From the NCBI RefSeq assembly GCF_014692505.1, contig NZ_JACNYK010000002.1:124001-188000 (forward strand): a stretch of DNA of 64,000 bases, read 5' to 3'. Shown here in pieces: positions 44,617 through 53,650 of the stretch. Under the pieces are notes generated by a model. That model was not told the DNA's origin. It saw nothing but the letters and a program-made list of their open reading frames with translations, and searched no databases. Both the position numbers and the translations under genes were made by a program. The stretch is from Sphingobacterium arenae. GTDB taxonomy: Bacteria; Bacteroidota; Bacteroidia; Sphingobacteriales; Sphingobacteriaceae. Positions within the stretch are counted from its first letter, which is position 1. Every line of letters starts with the position of its first letter.

Positions 44617-45558
44617 ATGTACAGTAAATTTTGTTATCTCCTTGGTGTGATCCTGACCCTCCTATTCAGTTCATGGGGTTTCTATGCCCACAAAAAAATC
44701 AATCATTCTGCGGTATTCACATTGTCTATACCATTAGCTAAGTTCTACAAGCAACACATCGACATAATCTCTGAAAAAGCCGTAGACGCAGATAAAAGAT
44801 GTTATGTTGATTCGTTGGAATCTCCTCGACATTTTATTGACGTAGAAGAGTACGAAGGTAGCCATGTGGATTCTATTCCCGTACATTGGAGTCAAGCTAA
44901 AGCCAAATTTCAGGAACGTAAATTACGCGCACGGGGTGTGGTGCCTTGGCAAATTTACTTCACATACCAGAAATTAGTAAGGGCATTTAGAGAAAAAAAT
45001 ATTAATGCCATTATACGGCATTCCGCCGACCTCGGTCATTATGTTTCCGACGCGCATGTGCCGCTCCACACAACAAGTAATTATAACGGACAGTTGACTG
45101 GACAAATCGGTATTCACGCATTCTGGGAAAGCAGATTACCAGAGATGTTTGCTGATGACTATAATTTATTCGTCGGAAAAGCCTATTACCTCGATAGTCC
45201 CCTCGATTCGGCTTGGACCATCGTACGAGAGAGTAACCTCTTGGTCGATTCCGTGTTACTATTGGAAAAAGAACTTTCCGAAACATTCCCTAAACATCTC
45301 CAACGAAGCTATATTACCCGAAATAATGTACTTATTTCAACCTACTCGGATGCGTACGCGAACGCTTATCATCAACGCATGCAGGGAATGGTCGAAGATC
45401 GTATGCGAAAATCGATTCTTCGGACAGGTTCCTTTTGGTTTTCTGCTTGGGTAGATGCAGGACAGCCTATTTTAGACAATAAAGATAGATCCGTTGAAAA
45501 GGTTGATCATATACCTGTCCAAAATCGGAATATTATCGGGCGCCCAGAGTGGCATTAG
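44617..45558 (+). CDS. zinc-dependent phospholipase C/S1-P1-like protein
   Basis: A 313-residue secreted protein. After a signal peptide (LLGVILTLLFSSWGFYA) the zinc-binding residues of the phospholipase C/P1 nuclease fold follow: the N-terminal Trp in SSWGFYAHKKINH, RHFIDVE, and the histidine-rich HSADLGHYVSDAHVPLHTTS with the later GIHAFWESRLPE. Acts on phospholipids or nucleic acids in periplasm or outside; the substrate is not determined. Its end overlaps the convergent MocR-type gene by 4 nt. Confidence 0.85.
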   Translation: MYSKFCYLLGVILTLLFSSWGFYAHKKINHSAVFTLSIPLAKFYKQHIDIISEKAVDADKRCYVDSLESPRHFIDVEEYEGSHVDSIPVHWSQAKAKFQERKLRARGVVPWQIYFTYQKLVRAFREKNINAIIRHSADLGHYVSDAHVPLHTTSNYNGQLTGQIGIHAFWESRLPEMFADDYNLFVGKAYYLDSPLDSAWTIVRESNLLVDSVLLLEKELSETFPKHLQRSYITRNNVLISTYSDAYANAYHQRMQGMVEDRMRKSILRTGSFWFSAWVDAGQPILDNKDRSVEKVDHIPVQNRNIIGRPEWH

Positions 45559-47042
45559 CCCATTTTTATTATTCCTTTATGCAATATCTCCAACGATTTG
45601 TCCATCTCGGATTCATTTAAATGGCCGAATCCTAACCGCATTGCAGATAAGACATTGTTCTGGAATAATAAATTCTTTGGAATAAATAAATCTTCTTTTT
45701 GACAGGAATTTGCTAACTGAAAGAGCGAAAGTCTTCTATCCCACGTTGTCCACAGCGCTAAGCCGCCAGAAGGTTTTTGGAACTCCACGACTTCTTTAAA
45801 GCGTGTTTCTAAAATTTCACAGAATAGATCTCTACGTTCACGGTATATTTTCAGGGATTTTTTGAGATGTCGATGAATCTCCCCCTCTTCTATCATTTCG
45901 CCTAACGCCTGTTCCATAATCACATCTCCTTGTCTATCGATAATTCCTAGATATTTGCGCATTTCCATAATAAGATTATCCGGAGCGACGACAAAACCTC
46001 TCCTAAAAGCGGGTGCGAGCGACTTTCCAAACGCCCCTATATAAACAACCATCCCGTTAATATCGCCGCTTGCCAATGGCATTACAGCCATCTGCTCGTA
46101 TTGAAAATCATAATCATAATCATCCTCTACAATAACGAAACCATATTCCCTAGCCAACTCTAATAATGCAATTCGTTTTTGTGCAGATAAAGTTACCGTG
46201 GTCGGGTAATGGTGCTGAGGGGAGACATAAACCATTCGCACTTCACCGGGATTAAAATGTGTACGGATATAATCTACATCGATACCGCTTTCATCGACCG
46301 GCATTGTACGCACTCTTGCACCCATTTTTTGAAATACCATATTGGCAGAAAACATGCTCAAATCGCCGACTAGAACCTGATCACCTTTCGAAAGCAAGAT
46401 TTGAGAAATAACATATAAACTCATTTCCACACTGCGCGTGATGAGTAAATTCTTTTTTGAAATGTGGAGACCTCGCGAAAAATTCAAATAGTTGCTCAGT
46501 TGTTCCCTAAAATATTCACTTCCTTCCAAATTATATCCCGTAAGACGTTTCAAGTTGTATTTCCGTTTCATCGAAGCACTGTACCAACGGGAAAGGTTCT
46601 GCATTTGTGTGAGCCTTATGTCTGGCTGTCCGTCATTAAAAAACAAATGGCTGTTGGAAAATTCAAAAGGATTATCCAGAATGGTAGATTGTCGAAATGT
46701 AAATCCCGTGCGGACAGGGTATTTTGCCAGCGAAACCAATTTTTCGTATGGTTTGTCAATCTTGATCTGATGAGATTGATTGATGACGAACGTACCCTTG
46801 TTCGGCCGCACCTCAACCCATCCCTGTGCTTCAAGCTCATCGTATACCGCAATCACCGTCTTGCGGTGCACGTGTAATACCTCGCTTAGTGCTCTCGTTC
46901 CAGGTAGTTTCGTACCCACCAATAAATACCCACGTTGTACAGCATTTATAATTTGTTGGCAAACTTGCAAATATATCGGCTGTACCGATGAACGGTCTAT
47001 AAGCACCAAATTTGAAAGCAAATCTAAAACCGGACTACTCAT
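45555..47042 (-). CDS. MocR/PdxR-type GntR regulator fused to an aminotransferase domain
   Basis: A 495-residue MocR-type regulator. The N-terminal winged helix (about 22-88) has QPIYLQVCQQIINAVQRGYL and LPGTRALSEVLHVHRKTV; the rest is a fold-I aminotransferase domain, with VYVSPQHHYPTTVTLS, VEDDYDYDFQY and the PLP lysine near residue 340 in IGAFGKSLAPAFRRG. PLP binds as effector, often with an amine ligand. The start at 47042 is the ATG directly before the GntR segment. It is divergent (52 nt) from the TonB receptor gene at 47095, so it probably controls that receptor and itself. Confidence 0.9.
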   Translation of the reverse strand: MSSPVLDLLSNLVLIDRSSVQPIYLQVCQQIINAVQRGYLLVGTKLPGTRALSEVLHVHRKTVIAVYDELEAQGWVEVRPNKGTFVINQSHQIKIDKPYEKLVSLAKYPVRTGFTFRQSTILDNPFEFSNSHLFFNDGQPDIRLTQMQNLSRWYSASMKRKYNLKRLTGYNLEGSEYFREQLSNYLNFSRGLHISKKNLLITRSVEMSLYVISQILLSKGDQVLVGDLSMFSANMVFQKMGARVRTMPVDESGIDVDYIRTHFNPGEVRMVYVSPQHHYPTTVTLSAQKRIALLELAREYGFVIVEDDYDYDFQYEQMAVMPLASGDINGMVVYIGAFGKSLAPAFRRGFVVAPDNLIMEMRKYLGIIDRQGDVIMEQALGEMIEEGEIHRHLKKSLKIYRERRDLFCEILETRFKEVVEFQKPSGGLALWTTWDRRLSLFQLANSCQKEDLFIPKNLLFQNNVLSAMRLGFGHLNESEMDKSLEILHKGIIKMG

Positions 47043-47082
47043 CTTATTAAAATTGGAACCATATAACAATCCGGAAAGATAA

Positions 47083-47090
47083 TACTTTTG
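47083..47090 (+). promoter_or_regulatory. -7 element of the TonB receptor gene
   Basis: TACTTTTG at 47083-47090 matches TAnnTTTG and ends 4 nt before the ATG at 47095, so the mRNA is likely leaderless. The 52-nt gap to the MocR-type gene must contain any operator. Confidence 0.5.
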
Positions 47091-47094
47091 CCGC

Positions 47095-48963
47095 ATGAAA
47101 TTCATAAATAATCACCAGATATTATTAGCCACAGCATTTTTGCCGTTGTGGGGACATGCACAAGAAACAAAACTAGACAGTATTCAAGAGGTGATCGTCC
47201 ACGCAAACCGATTGCAAATTCCTTTTAATAAAGACAATAGAAATGTGGAAATTTTGAATGCCGAGCAAATTAAGCAGCTCCCGGTTAAAAATTTGAACGA
47301 AGTACTTGGGCTTTTAAATGGCGTTGACATACGACAGCGCGGCCCTTTCGGAACACAAGCAGATGTGAGCATCGATGGAGGAAGCTTTGAGCAAACATTG
47401 GTATTGGTCAATGGTGCAAAGGTGTCTGATTCACAGACCGCACACCATAATCTAAACCTACCTATTCCGTTAGATGCAATTGAAAGAATAGAGGTACTTC
47501 GTGGTGCAGCAGCGCGAATTTATGGCATCAATGCTTTAACTGGAGCAATCAATATCATCACCAAAACAGTTGATAAAACCTCGATCCAAGCCAATGTGTA
47601 TACAGGGAGTTCATTTAAAAACAGAGATGAAGAGGACAAAGAGGGTATTTATTACCACGCCGGCACCCAAATTGGAGCTAGCTGGTTTGGCGACAACCAC
47701 CAGCATCAACTGTATTATAACAAAGAAAAATCCAATGGCCAACGCTACAATACAGCGTCTCAAAACGATAAAATATTCTATCAAGGAAATCTGGCAATAG
47801 ATGATCATAATGAAATGGAATGGCTAGGAAGTTATATGTATAATCATTTTGGAGCTAACGGTTTCTATGCTGCGCCCGGAGACAGAGAGTCTGAAGAAAT
47901 TGTGGAAACCGTCTTTGCATCTATAGGCTCCAAACATCAGCTTTCCGAACGTTTCTATCTTAGTCCTCGCATAACCAATCGTTACAACGAAGATGATTAC
48001 CGTTATTTTAAGCACAACCTTTCTTCAGCACGATCGCTTCATTATACCAATGCTTTTTCAATGGAGCTGAACAGCCGGTATCAAACCACATTTGGTGATT
48101 TCGGATTAGGATTGGAGTCACGCTTTGACCGTATAGCCAGTTCTAATATGGGTAACCATGATCGAAATAATCACGGTGCTTATGCCGAGTTTAGAACCGA
48201 GCAGATAAAAAAAATGACGGTCAATGTGGGAGCATATATGAATTATAACACGCAGTATGGTTGGCAAGTTTATCCGGGTATCGATTTAGGATATAGCATA
48301 ACGTCAAATTGGAAAATTGTGTTCAATACCGGATCTAGCCAACGTATTCCCTCTTTTACGGATCTTTACTTAAACCAACGTCCGGGAAATATCGGTAATC
48401 CAGATTTGTACTCGGAGGATGCCTGGCAAACCGAAGGAGCCATCAAATTCCAAAGCGCTAATTTTATTGCTCATGGAGGGTATTTTTACCGGAACATCAG
48501 AGACTTTATAGATTGGATAAGAACAGATGTCAACGATCCCTTCCAACCATTTAATATAGGTAAAAACAAAGTACACGGGGTAAATACCAATTTTCTCTAC
48601 ACCTTTCAAGCAAACGACATCCGGTACAGGGTAAATCTGGGATACAACTATCTGCACGCTTCTCTGAAGCAAACAGACGGGGTTATATCTAAATACAGTC
48701 TGGAAAATCTAAAACATCAGGGAAAACTACTCTTCACGGCAAACAATAGAATTTGGAATGCCTCTATCGCCAATCGTTTCCAGCAGCGCATATCCGACAA
48801 ATCCTACTTTTTAACAGATTTACGAATTGGATATAGCTTTCCATTTCTTTCGATATATGCCGATGCACAAAATATTTTTGACGTTACTTATATAGAAACA
48901 AGTGCTATCCCCATGCCTGGACGATGGTATAGTCTCGGCATAAAATACGAATGGGGCGGCTAA
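47095..48963 (+). CDS. TonB-dependent outer membrane receptor (BtuB/FepA-like size)
   Basis: A 622-residue TonB-dependent receptor. A signal peptide (HQILLATAFLPLWGHAQ) is followed by a TonB-box-like QEVIVHANR and the plug domain (KNLNEVLGLLNGVDIRQRG, then VDIEGG-like VSIDGGSFEQTLVLVNGAKV and IERIEVLRGAAARIYG). The barrel ends in an aromatic-rich strand with GRWYSLGIKYEWGG. It lacks the CarboxypepD-like domain of SusC. Control by a PLP-dependent MocR-type regulator suggests uptake of a vitamin B6-like compound, amine or amino-acid-derived molecule, but no cobalamin riboswitch or iron box was recognised, so the substrate is unknown. Confidence 0.9.
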   Translation: MKFINNHQILLATAFLPLWGHAQETKLDSIQEVIVHANRLQIPFNKDNRNVEILNAEQIKQLPVKNLNEVLGLLNGVDIRQRGPFGTQADVSIDGGSFEQTLVLVNGAKVSDSQTAHHNLNLPIPLDAIERIEVLRGAAARIYGINALTGAINIITKTVDKTSIQANVYTGSSFKNRDEEDKEGIYYHAGTQIGASWFGDNHQHQLYYNKEKSNGQRYNTASQNDKIFYQGNLAIDDHNEMEWLGSYMYNHFGANGFYAAPGDRESEEIVETVFASIGSKHQLSERFYLSPRITNRYNEDDYRYFKHNLSSARSLHYTNAFSMELNSRYQTTFGDFGLGLESRFDRIASSNMGNHDRNNHGAYAEFRTEQIKKMTVNVGAYMNYNTQYGWQVYPGIDLGYSITSNWKIVFNTGSSQRIPSFTDLYLNQRPGNIGNPDLYSEDAWQTEGAIKFQSANFIAHGGYFYRNIRDFIDWIRTDVNDPFQPFNIGKNKVHGVNTNFLYTFQANDIRYRVNLGYNYLHASLKQTDGVISKYSLENLKHQGKLLFTANNRIWNASIANRFQQRISDKSYFLTDLRIGYSFPFLSIYADAQNIFDVTYIETSAIPMPGRWYSLGIKYEWGG

Positions 48964-49082
48964 TGCCCCACCTTTTACCGACAATATGATAGGTTTTACC
49001 TATTTTTTCGACTTATTTACCTAAATATCCTCCTATCTTTTTCCCTTTCCTCCTTATTTTGTCGTAACATAACACGAAACAA

Positions 49083-49628
49083 ATGGGATGGCTTACAATT
49101 TTTAAAAAGAACAAAGATACACGAAAAGTAGCTGAAGTTCCATCCGTTCCGGATAACGTATCACCAGCGTCTGCTGTGAACAACAAGTCGCAACTCAACG
49201 GAGCATCCGTACACGATGAGCAAGGTATTTTTCTCATTTATAATTACCTGCAACAGGATTTTGAAACACGAGGATATAACGATGCACTGACCAGCCCGGA
49301 TGAAGGCTATCGAAATGATAATTTAAAATTGATTAAATACGACTTGGAGATTTTAATCCATCAAGTCAGAACCTATCATGATTCGCTCATGAAGGACATC
49401 GAGTTTCACATACATTCTCGTGAACGCGCCGGACTAGTAGATTTGGTTGATGAATTAAGAATCAAACAAACGGATCTAGTCGATCACATAGATAAGGTGA
49501 GGACGTTTGAACAAGCATTGCAAACGGATACAGGTCTGTGCGAGCGTGCGATCCTTTCGTACAAACGAGGCTTTATGAAAGGCATGGCTTCCATCACCCA
49601 AACCTATTTATTAACGAAGAAATTTTGA
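49083..49628 (+). CDS. coiled-coil protein of unknown function, first gene of the MATCAP-like cluster
   Basis: A 181-residue soluble protein starting MGWLTIFKKNKD, with a low-complexity proline/serine segment (about 18-45) and helical heptad-rich C-terminal two thirds (YDLEILIHQVRTYHDSLMKD, DELRIKQTDLVDHIDKVRTF). No family recognised. It ends 4 nt before the DUF4407 gene, so it is likely co-translated and may bind the cytosolic coil of that membrane protein. Confidence 0.7.
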   Translation: MGWLTIFKKNKDTRKVAEVPSVPDNVSPASAVNNKSQLNGASVHDEQGIFLIYNYLQQDFETRGYNDALTSPDEGYRNDNLKLIKYDLEILIHQVRTYHDSLMKDIEFHIHSRERAGLVDLVDELRIKQTDLVDHIDKVRTFEQALQTDTGLCERAILSYKRGFMKGMASITQTYLLTKKF

Positions 49629-49632
49629 GCTT

Positions 49633-50586
49633 ATGAAGGACTGGTGGTTAAAATTCGGGTGTTTTTTAACAGGCTTTAATTATAATCTCGTTAAAAATTC
49701 CAGTGAGCAATCGGCAAAAAATGTCAAAAAATACACTTCGGCCATGTTGCTTATTGTTTTGGTGTGGTTTTTCATCGGTTATAGTTTCGCGACGCGTTAT
49801 CTCCACTTGGCAACTTGGGGTGGCGTAGCCGGAGGGTTATTGATGAGTTTTGTTGTTATCCAAATAGAACGCATTATTATTCTATCGACACGTGTCAGTA
49901 CCTGGTCCAGCCTATTTCGAATATTACTTGCTTTGGTAATGTCGATACTGGGTGCTTTTATTATGGATCAGATTACCTTCAAAGATGATATTGAATTGCG
50001 AAAAGCGCAGGTCATGGATGAACGGGTAAAAATTGCCGTCAAACAATCAGAAGAAGATATACAGAAACAGATTCAGGATCTAGACACCATGATTGCCGTC
50101 GCCAATTCAAGATACGAGACCGTAAGCGAAGACCTTAAAAAGAACCCGGTCATTGTAACCTCGTATACCAATCGCAGTGTCACGAGAGATAGCGAAGGAA
50201 AAGAAGTAAACAGCACCCACTCGACAAACAAATCAGTCATGGAGAACCCTAAGAAACTGGAAATGGAACAGTTGCACAAACAGATCGAAACGCTACAAAA
50301 TAAAAAATTTGCATTGGCAGCTTCCATTACATCTATTAAAGAACGAAAAGAACAGGAGTTAAAAGCTTCTACTGGTTTTTTAGATGAACTGACGCTATTG
50401 CACGATGTAGTTACCTCGTCCTCCATAGGATTATTTGTTTATTTGCTTTTTCTATTCTTTTTTCTTGCTATTGAATTGTTTGTACTGGTCATGAAATTAA
50501 CTGACAGCGATTCGGATTATGATAGACTACTTCGACATCAAACAGATATCCGCATGCAAATGTTAGAGAAACTCCGCATACCTTAA
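49633..50586 (+). CDS. DUF4407 membrane protein
   Basis: A 317-residue DUF4407 protein. Three membrane helices lie at about 35-58, 60-85 and 90-113, followed by a long coiled coil (about 118-255, rich in Glu, Lys and Gln, for example QLHKQIETLQNKKFAL), and a fourth helix (about 258-285; SSSIGLFVYLLFLFFFLAIE). The family has no known activity. Its place within the cluster suggests it is a membrane scaffold or sensor for the enzymes downstream. Confidence 0.88.
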   Translation: MKDWWLKFGCFLTGFNYNLVKNSSEQSAKNVKKYTSAMLLIVLVWFFIGYSFATRYLHLATWGGVAGGLLMSFVVIQIERIIILSTRVSTWSSLFRILLALVMSILGAFIMDQITFKDDIELRKAQVMDERVKIAVKQSEEDIQKQIQDLDTMIAVANSRYETVSEDLKKNPVIVTSYTNRSVTRDSEGKEVNSTHSTNKSVMENPKKLEMEQLHKQIETLQNKKFALAASITSIKERKEQELKASTGFLDELTLLHDVVTSSSIGLFVYLLFLFFFLAIELFVLVMKLTDSDSDYDRLLRHQTDIRMQMLEKLRIP

Positions 50587-50643
50587 ACAAAGGTATATTA
50601 GAAATTGTTATTCATATATTAAATATCTAAAAACAAATAAATT

Positions 50644-50961
50644 ATGTCATTCAAAGAAACATTTATCGTAAACGGTGAAAACCTGCTAAAAAAAATCAAA
50701 GAGATTATTGCCGAGGGCAACGTCACTAAAATTAGTATCTCCGATAAATCTGGAAAAGAAATCATGAGCTTCCCTGTCACTATTGGTGTGGTAGGCGTCG
50801 TATTTGCTCCTATCTTTGCGGCCATAGGCGCATTGGCCGCACTTCTTACCGAGTGTAAAATCACAGTGGAAAAACGAAAAGATGACGACGTTCCTCCTTC
50901 CAATGAGCCACCAGCAGAAGAGCCACCTCAAGAAGAAGGAACTATTGTAGAGGTAAAGTAG
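50644..50961 (+). CDS. DUF4342 small membrane protein
   Basis: A 105-residue DUF4342 protein. It has the family start FKETFIVNGENLLKKIKEII, GNVTKISISDKSGKEI, a hydrophobic hairpin (SFPVTIGVVGVVFAPIFAAI and GALAAL) and a C-terminal acidic, proline-rich tail. Function unknown; usually a small membrane-associated protein. Spaced 57 nt on both sides from its neighbours, in the same direction. Confidence 0.85.
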   Translation: MSFKETFIVNGENLLKKIKEIIAEGNVTKISISDKSGKEIMSFPVTIGVVGVVFAPIFAAIGALAALLTECKITVEKRKDDDVPPSNEPPAEEPPQEEGTIVEVK

Positions 50962-51018
50962 ACGCATAAAACTATTTGTCGATTAACATGTTATTATTTA
51001 ACAAAAGACAAAATAGTT

Positions 51019-51798
51019 ATGTCGTTAAAATTTGAGTACAGCGTACATATTGCTGACAGCCCGTTCTGGGCGTTTGCTATCCATGATGGCCATCAAATCG
51101 ACCCGGCTGTCGAGCAATTTATGCTGTTAGATGAAACCCAACGTTTAAGAGAGGAAGACCCGTATACGGCCTCGATGGCAGAATTAGGGGTTAATCAACT
51201 TGTTGTCGGCACCTCTCGCTTTCAATTAGATATTAACAGAAAAGAAGAGGACGCTGTATATATTAGGCCAGAACAAGCATGGGGATTGACAGTTTGGGAC
51301 AGTTTACCGTCTACCATTTTAAAAAAGTGCCATGACGAGTATAAGAATTTCTATCAAAACGTAGATCGATACATACACCAAACTATCGATCAGCATGGTT
51401 TTTTTGTTGTTTTTGATGTACATACGTATAATGCCCAGCGAATCAGTGAAAAACAATCCATAGATAAGCCCGCCAATCCACAGATAAACTTGGGCACACA
51501 TTACAATCGTGAAAAATGGAGATTGGTAATTGATAGATTTCTAGATAGTGTGCGAAGTCAGCAATTATTGGGGGAAGCAATTGATATTCGGGAGAATATA
51601 AAATTTAAAGGCGGCTATCTCGCACAACACATCCTCCAAAAATTTGGTGAACGGGGTTGTGTTTTATCAATTGAATTCCGAAAAGATTTTATGAACGAAT
51701 GGACAGGGCTTCCCTATCAGCCTGTTATTCTAGAATACAAACAGTTATTACTCCACGCATTAAAAGATTTGCAAAAATTAGACATATATGGAGTTTAA
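51019..51798 (+). CDS. N-formylglutamate amidohydrolase-family zinc hydrolase
   Basis: A 259-residue enzyme of the PF05013 N-formylglutamate amidohydrolase family, structurally related to zinc carboxypeptidases. Motifs resembling the metal site are AIHDGHQIDP, EEDPYTASMAELG, LDINRKEEDAVY and VVFDVHTYNAQR. In histidine degradation the family releases formate from formylglutamate, but no hut genes are present here. It overlaps the following MATCAP-like gene by 11 nt. This tight coupling suggests a peptide-tail hydrolysis role specific to this cluster; that is inference. Confidence 0.88.
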   Translation: MSLKFEYSVHIADSPFWAFAIHDGHQIDPAVEQFMLLDETQRLREEDPYTASMAELGVNQLVVGTSRFQLDINRKEEDAVYIRPEQAWGLTVWDSLPSTILKKCHDEYKNFYQNVDRYIHQTIDQHGFFVVFDVHTYNAQRISEKQSIDKPANPQINLGTHYNREKWRLVIDRFLDSVRSQQLLGEAIDIRENIKFKGGYLAQHILQKFGERGCVLSIEFRKDFMNEWTGLPYQPVILEYKQLLLHALKDLQKLDIYGV

Positions 51799-53635
51799 GG
51801 ATAAAATATTGCCCCAACTATTACAGGCAATTAAAAGCAGAACACCGATACACAAGCAAATCCCCAATAAAGGAAAAATAGTTTTCAACAAGATCGTTCC
51901 TTACCTGTTTATTTATCGTATACCCGATTCTGGCAAAGATTATGTGCTATCGGAATTAACAAAGTCAGAATTAGCCAGTATACTATTTTTACCAAATAGT
52001 GTTGATGATCAAGTAAATCTATGGGTTCCGAAATTGGCAACGGCACTAGCAAATGAGTTTGGCACTTGTTTGCTCATTGAAGTATGGAGTGCCACAGAGG
52101 ACCAAAACACCGATTTCGCCATTCATCTTTCACAGAAAAATGCATTGGTATTAGCAGAGTACCTAAAGAAAAATATAGAAACGGAGGCACCGGAGATCTC
52201 GGTTGAACTCCAGAAAGAAACAAAACTACCGCGCCCGCCTAGACTTCCTCTTTTAGTAGATACGACCGACACAAAAAATAATATCGTCCTGTCCTTGGGG
52301 ATATCGGTTCGGAAAAGATATGAAAATATCGATGGCACACGTTTACCATTACTGGCTCGGGCTTTTCGAGAATCTTTAGCAAAAGGCCTTTCGCGCTTAT
52401 TCTTTGAATTTGTGCGGCTGTATACGACAGCGAAGGCTGCGCATTTTAAGATGAAAGGCCAAGAAAAGCTTAACGCAGAGATATACGATATCGACCGTGC
52501 ATTAGCGAAAGAAAGCCAAAAGTTTGATTTTTTATTATTAACGACGCCGACCAACTCTCATGAAGCGTGGCTACAATTTAGAAAAGACAAATATAGAAAG
52601 GCGCCGGTTTTTCATTACCGTCCGATTCCGATCGATCCGGATATCGTGAAACGAAATCTGTACGATCTACGTATTGAGGATATTTATGATCCCACGATAG
52701 CCTATCTTTTTAGGGATAAACGACGCGAGCTTGATGACATGATGACCATGCTCGCGTCTCGGGGAACTTCCGATTTCAAATACGGAAGTTTAATGGTTTT
52801 TGGAAATGTTGATGAGCAACTCTATGAACTGGCAAAGGCCGTTCTTACCGTCATCGAAAGCATCACGCAACCTGAAAGACAAGAGCCGGAAGATGATTTT
52901 TTAGATGCTAAAGCGTTTGCGCAACTGGCAGAGGAAGAAATATCTTTTCTCCAACAACAATCTGCTGGTTTTAAAACGAGCGTGCGTGTACGTGATGATA
53001 TTGCCGGCGTTATGGTTAATCACGGTGTTTTAAATATAAGTAAGCAATACAAAATAAGTAAACGGAGAGCGCAAGCATTGATTCAACATGAAGTGGGTAC
53101 TCATATCATCACTTATTTCAACGGAAAAGAACAACCATTTAGTTTTTTCAGGTTGGGTGTTCCGGGATACGAACAACTTCAAGAAGGACTTGCGGTACTT
53201 GCAGAATATTTGGTCGACGGACTCACCAACGAGCGATTACGCATATTAGCTGGACGAGTAATCGCCGTACGCCATATGCTGCTCGGGTATTCTTTTGTAG
53301 AAACATTTGACATGTTGCACGAAGAATATGCTTTCGGTACCGGCACAGCCTTTACATTGACCATGCGGGTATACCGCTCGGGCGGACTCACGAAAGACAC
53401 CGCTTACCTCCAAGGGTTTAAAGAGCTTATTCAATACATCCAAGAAGGTAAAGATTTAGATCTTCTCATGATAGGTAAGATTCGGGAAGACTATTTGCCC
53501 ATTGTGCACGATTTAATTCAACGCGGCATACTGAGACCTCCACGTATTAAGCCGCGCTACTTACAGGCCCCCTACACAGACAAACTAAAGGATTTAAATC
53601 AGTTTGCCAGTATTTTTAAAATGATTAATTACTAG
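51788..53635 (+). CDS. MATCAP/DUF1704-family metallopeptidase with QEGLA motif
   Basis: A 615-residue protein of the DUF1704 (PF08014) family, sometimes annotated 'flavohemoglobin expression-modulating QEGLA motif protein'. The zinc site reads HEVGTH at residues 434-439 (HExxxH) with a likely third ligand E466 in LQEGLAVLAEYLVDG. The same motif arrangement defines the eukaryotic MATCAP tubulin carboxypeptidases. The first 330 residues contain a large N-terminal region with RPPRLPLLVDTTDTKNN. No signal peptide. The role in bacteria is unknown; as a C-terminal residue-removing peptidase it could be an eraser for the ATP-grasp enzyme made by the next gene. Confidence 0.9.
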   Translation: MEFKDKILPQLLQAIKSRTPIHKQIPNKGKIVFNKIVPYLFIYRIPDSGKDYVLSELTKSELASILFLPNSVDDQVNLWVPKLATALANEFGTCLLIEVWSATEDQNTDFAIHLSQKNALVLAEYLKKNIETEAPEISVELQKETKLPRPPRLPLLVDTTDTKNNIVLSLGISVRKRYENIDGTRLPLLARAFRESLAKGLSRLFFEFVRLYTTAKAAHFKMKGQEKLNAEIYDIDRALAKESQKFDFLLLTTPTNSHEAWLQFRKDKYRKAPVFHYRPIPIDPDIVKRNLYDLRIEDIYDPTIAYLFRDKRRELDDMMTMLASRGTSDFKYGSLMVFGNVDEQLYELAKAVLTVIESITQPERQEPEDDFLDAKAFAQLAEEEISFLQQQSAGFKTSVRVRDDIAGVMVNHGVLNISKQYKISKRRAQALIQHEVGTHIITYFNGKEQPFSFFRLGVPGYEQLQEGLAVLAEYLVDGLTNERLRILAGRVIAVRHMLLGYSFVETFDMLHEEYAFGTGTAFTLTMRVYRSGGLTKDTAYLQGFKELIQYIQEGKDLDLLMIGKIREDYLPIVHDLIQRGILRPPRIKPRYLQAPYTDKLKDLNQFASIFKMINY

Positions 53636-53650
53636 TATTAGATACAATAT

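Noticed and set aside
47043..47094. Cobalamin riboswitch for the TonB receptor
   Set aside because: The gap is only 52 nt and holds no B12-box-like sequence.
51019..51798. Histidine degradation (HutG) role
   Set aside because: No other hut genes in the window; the gene is translationally coupled to the MATCAP-like gene instead.
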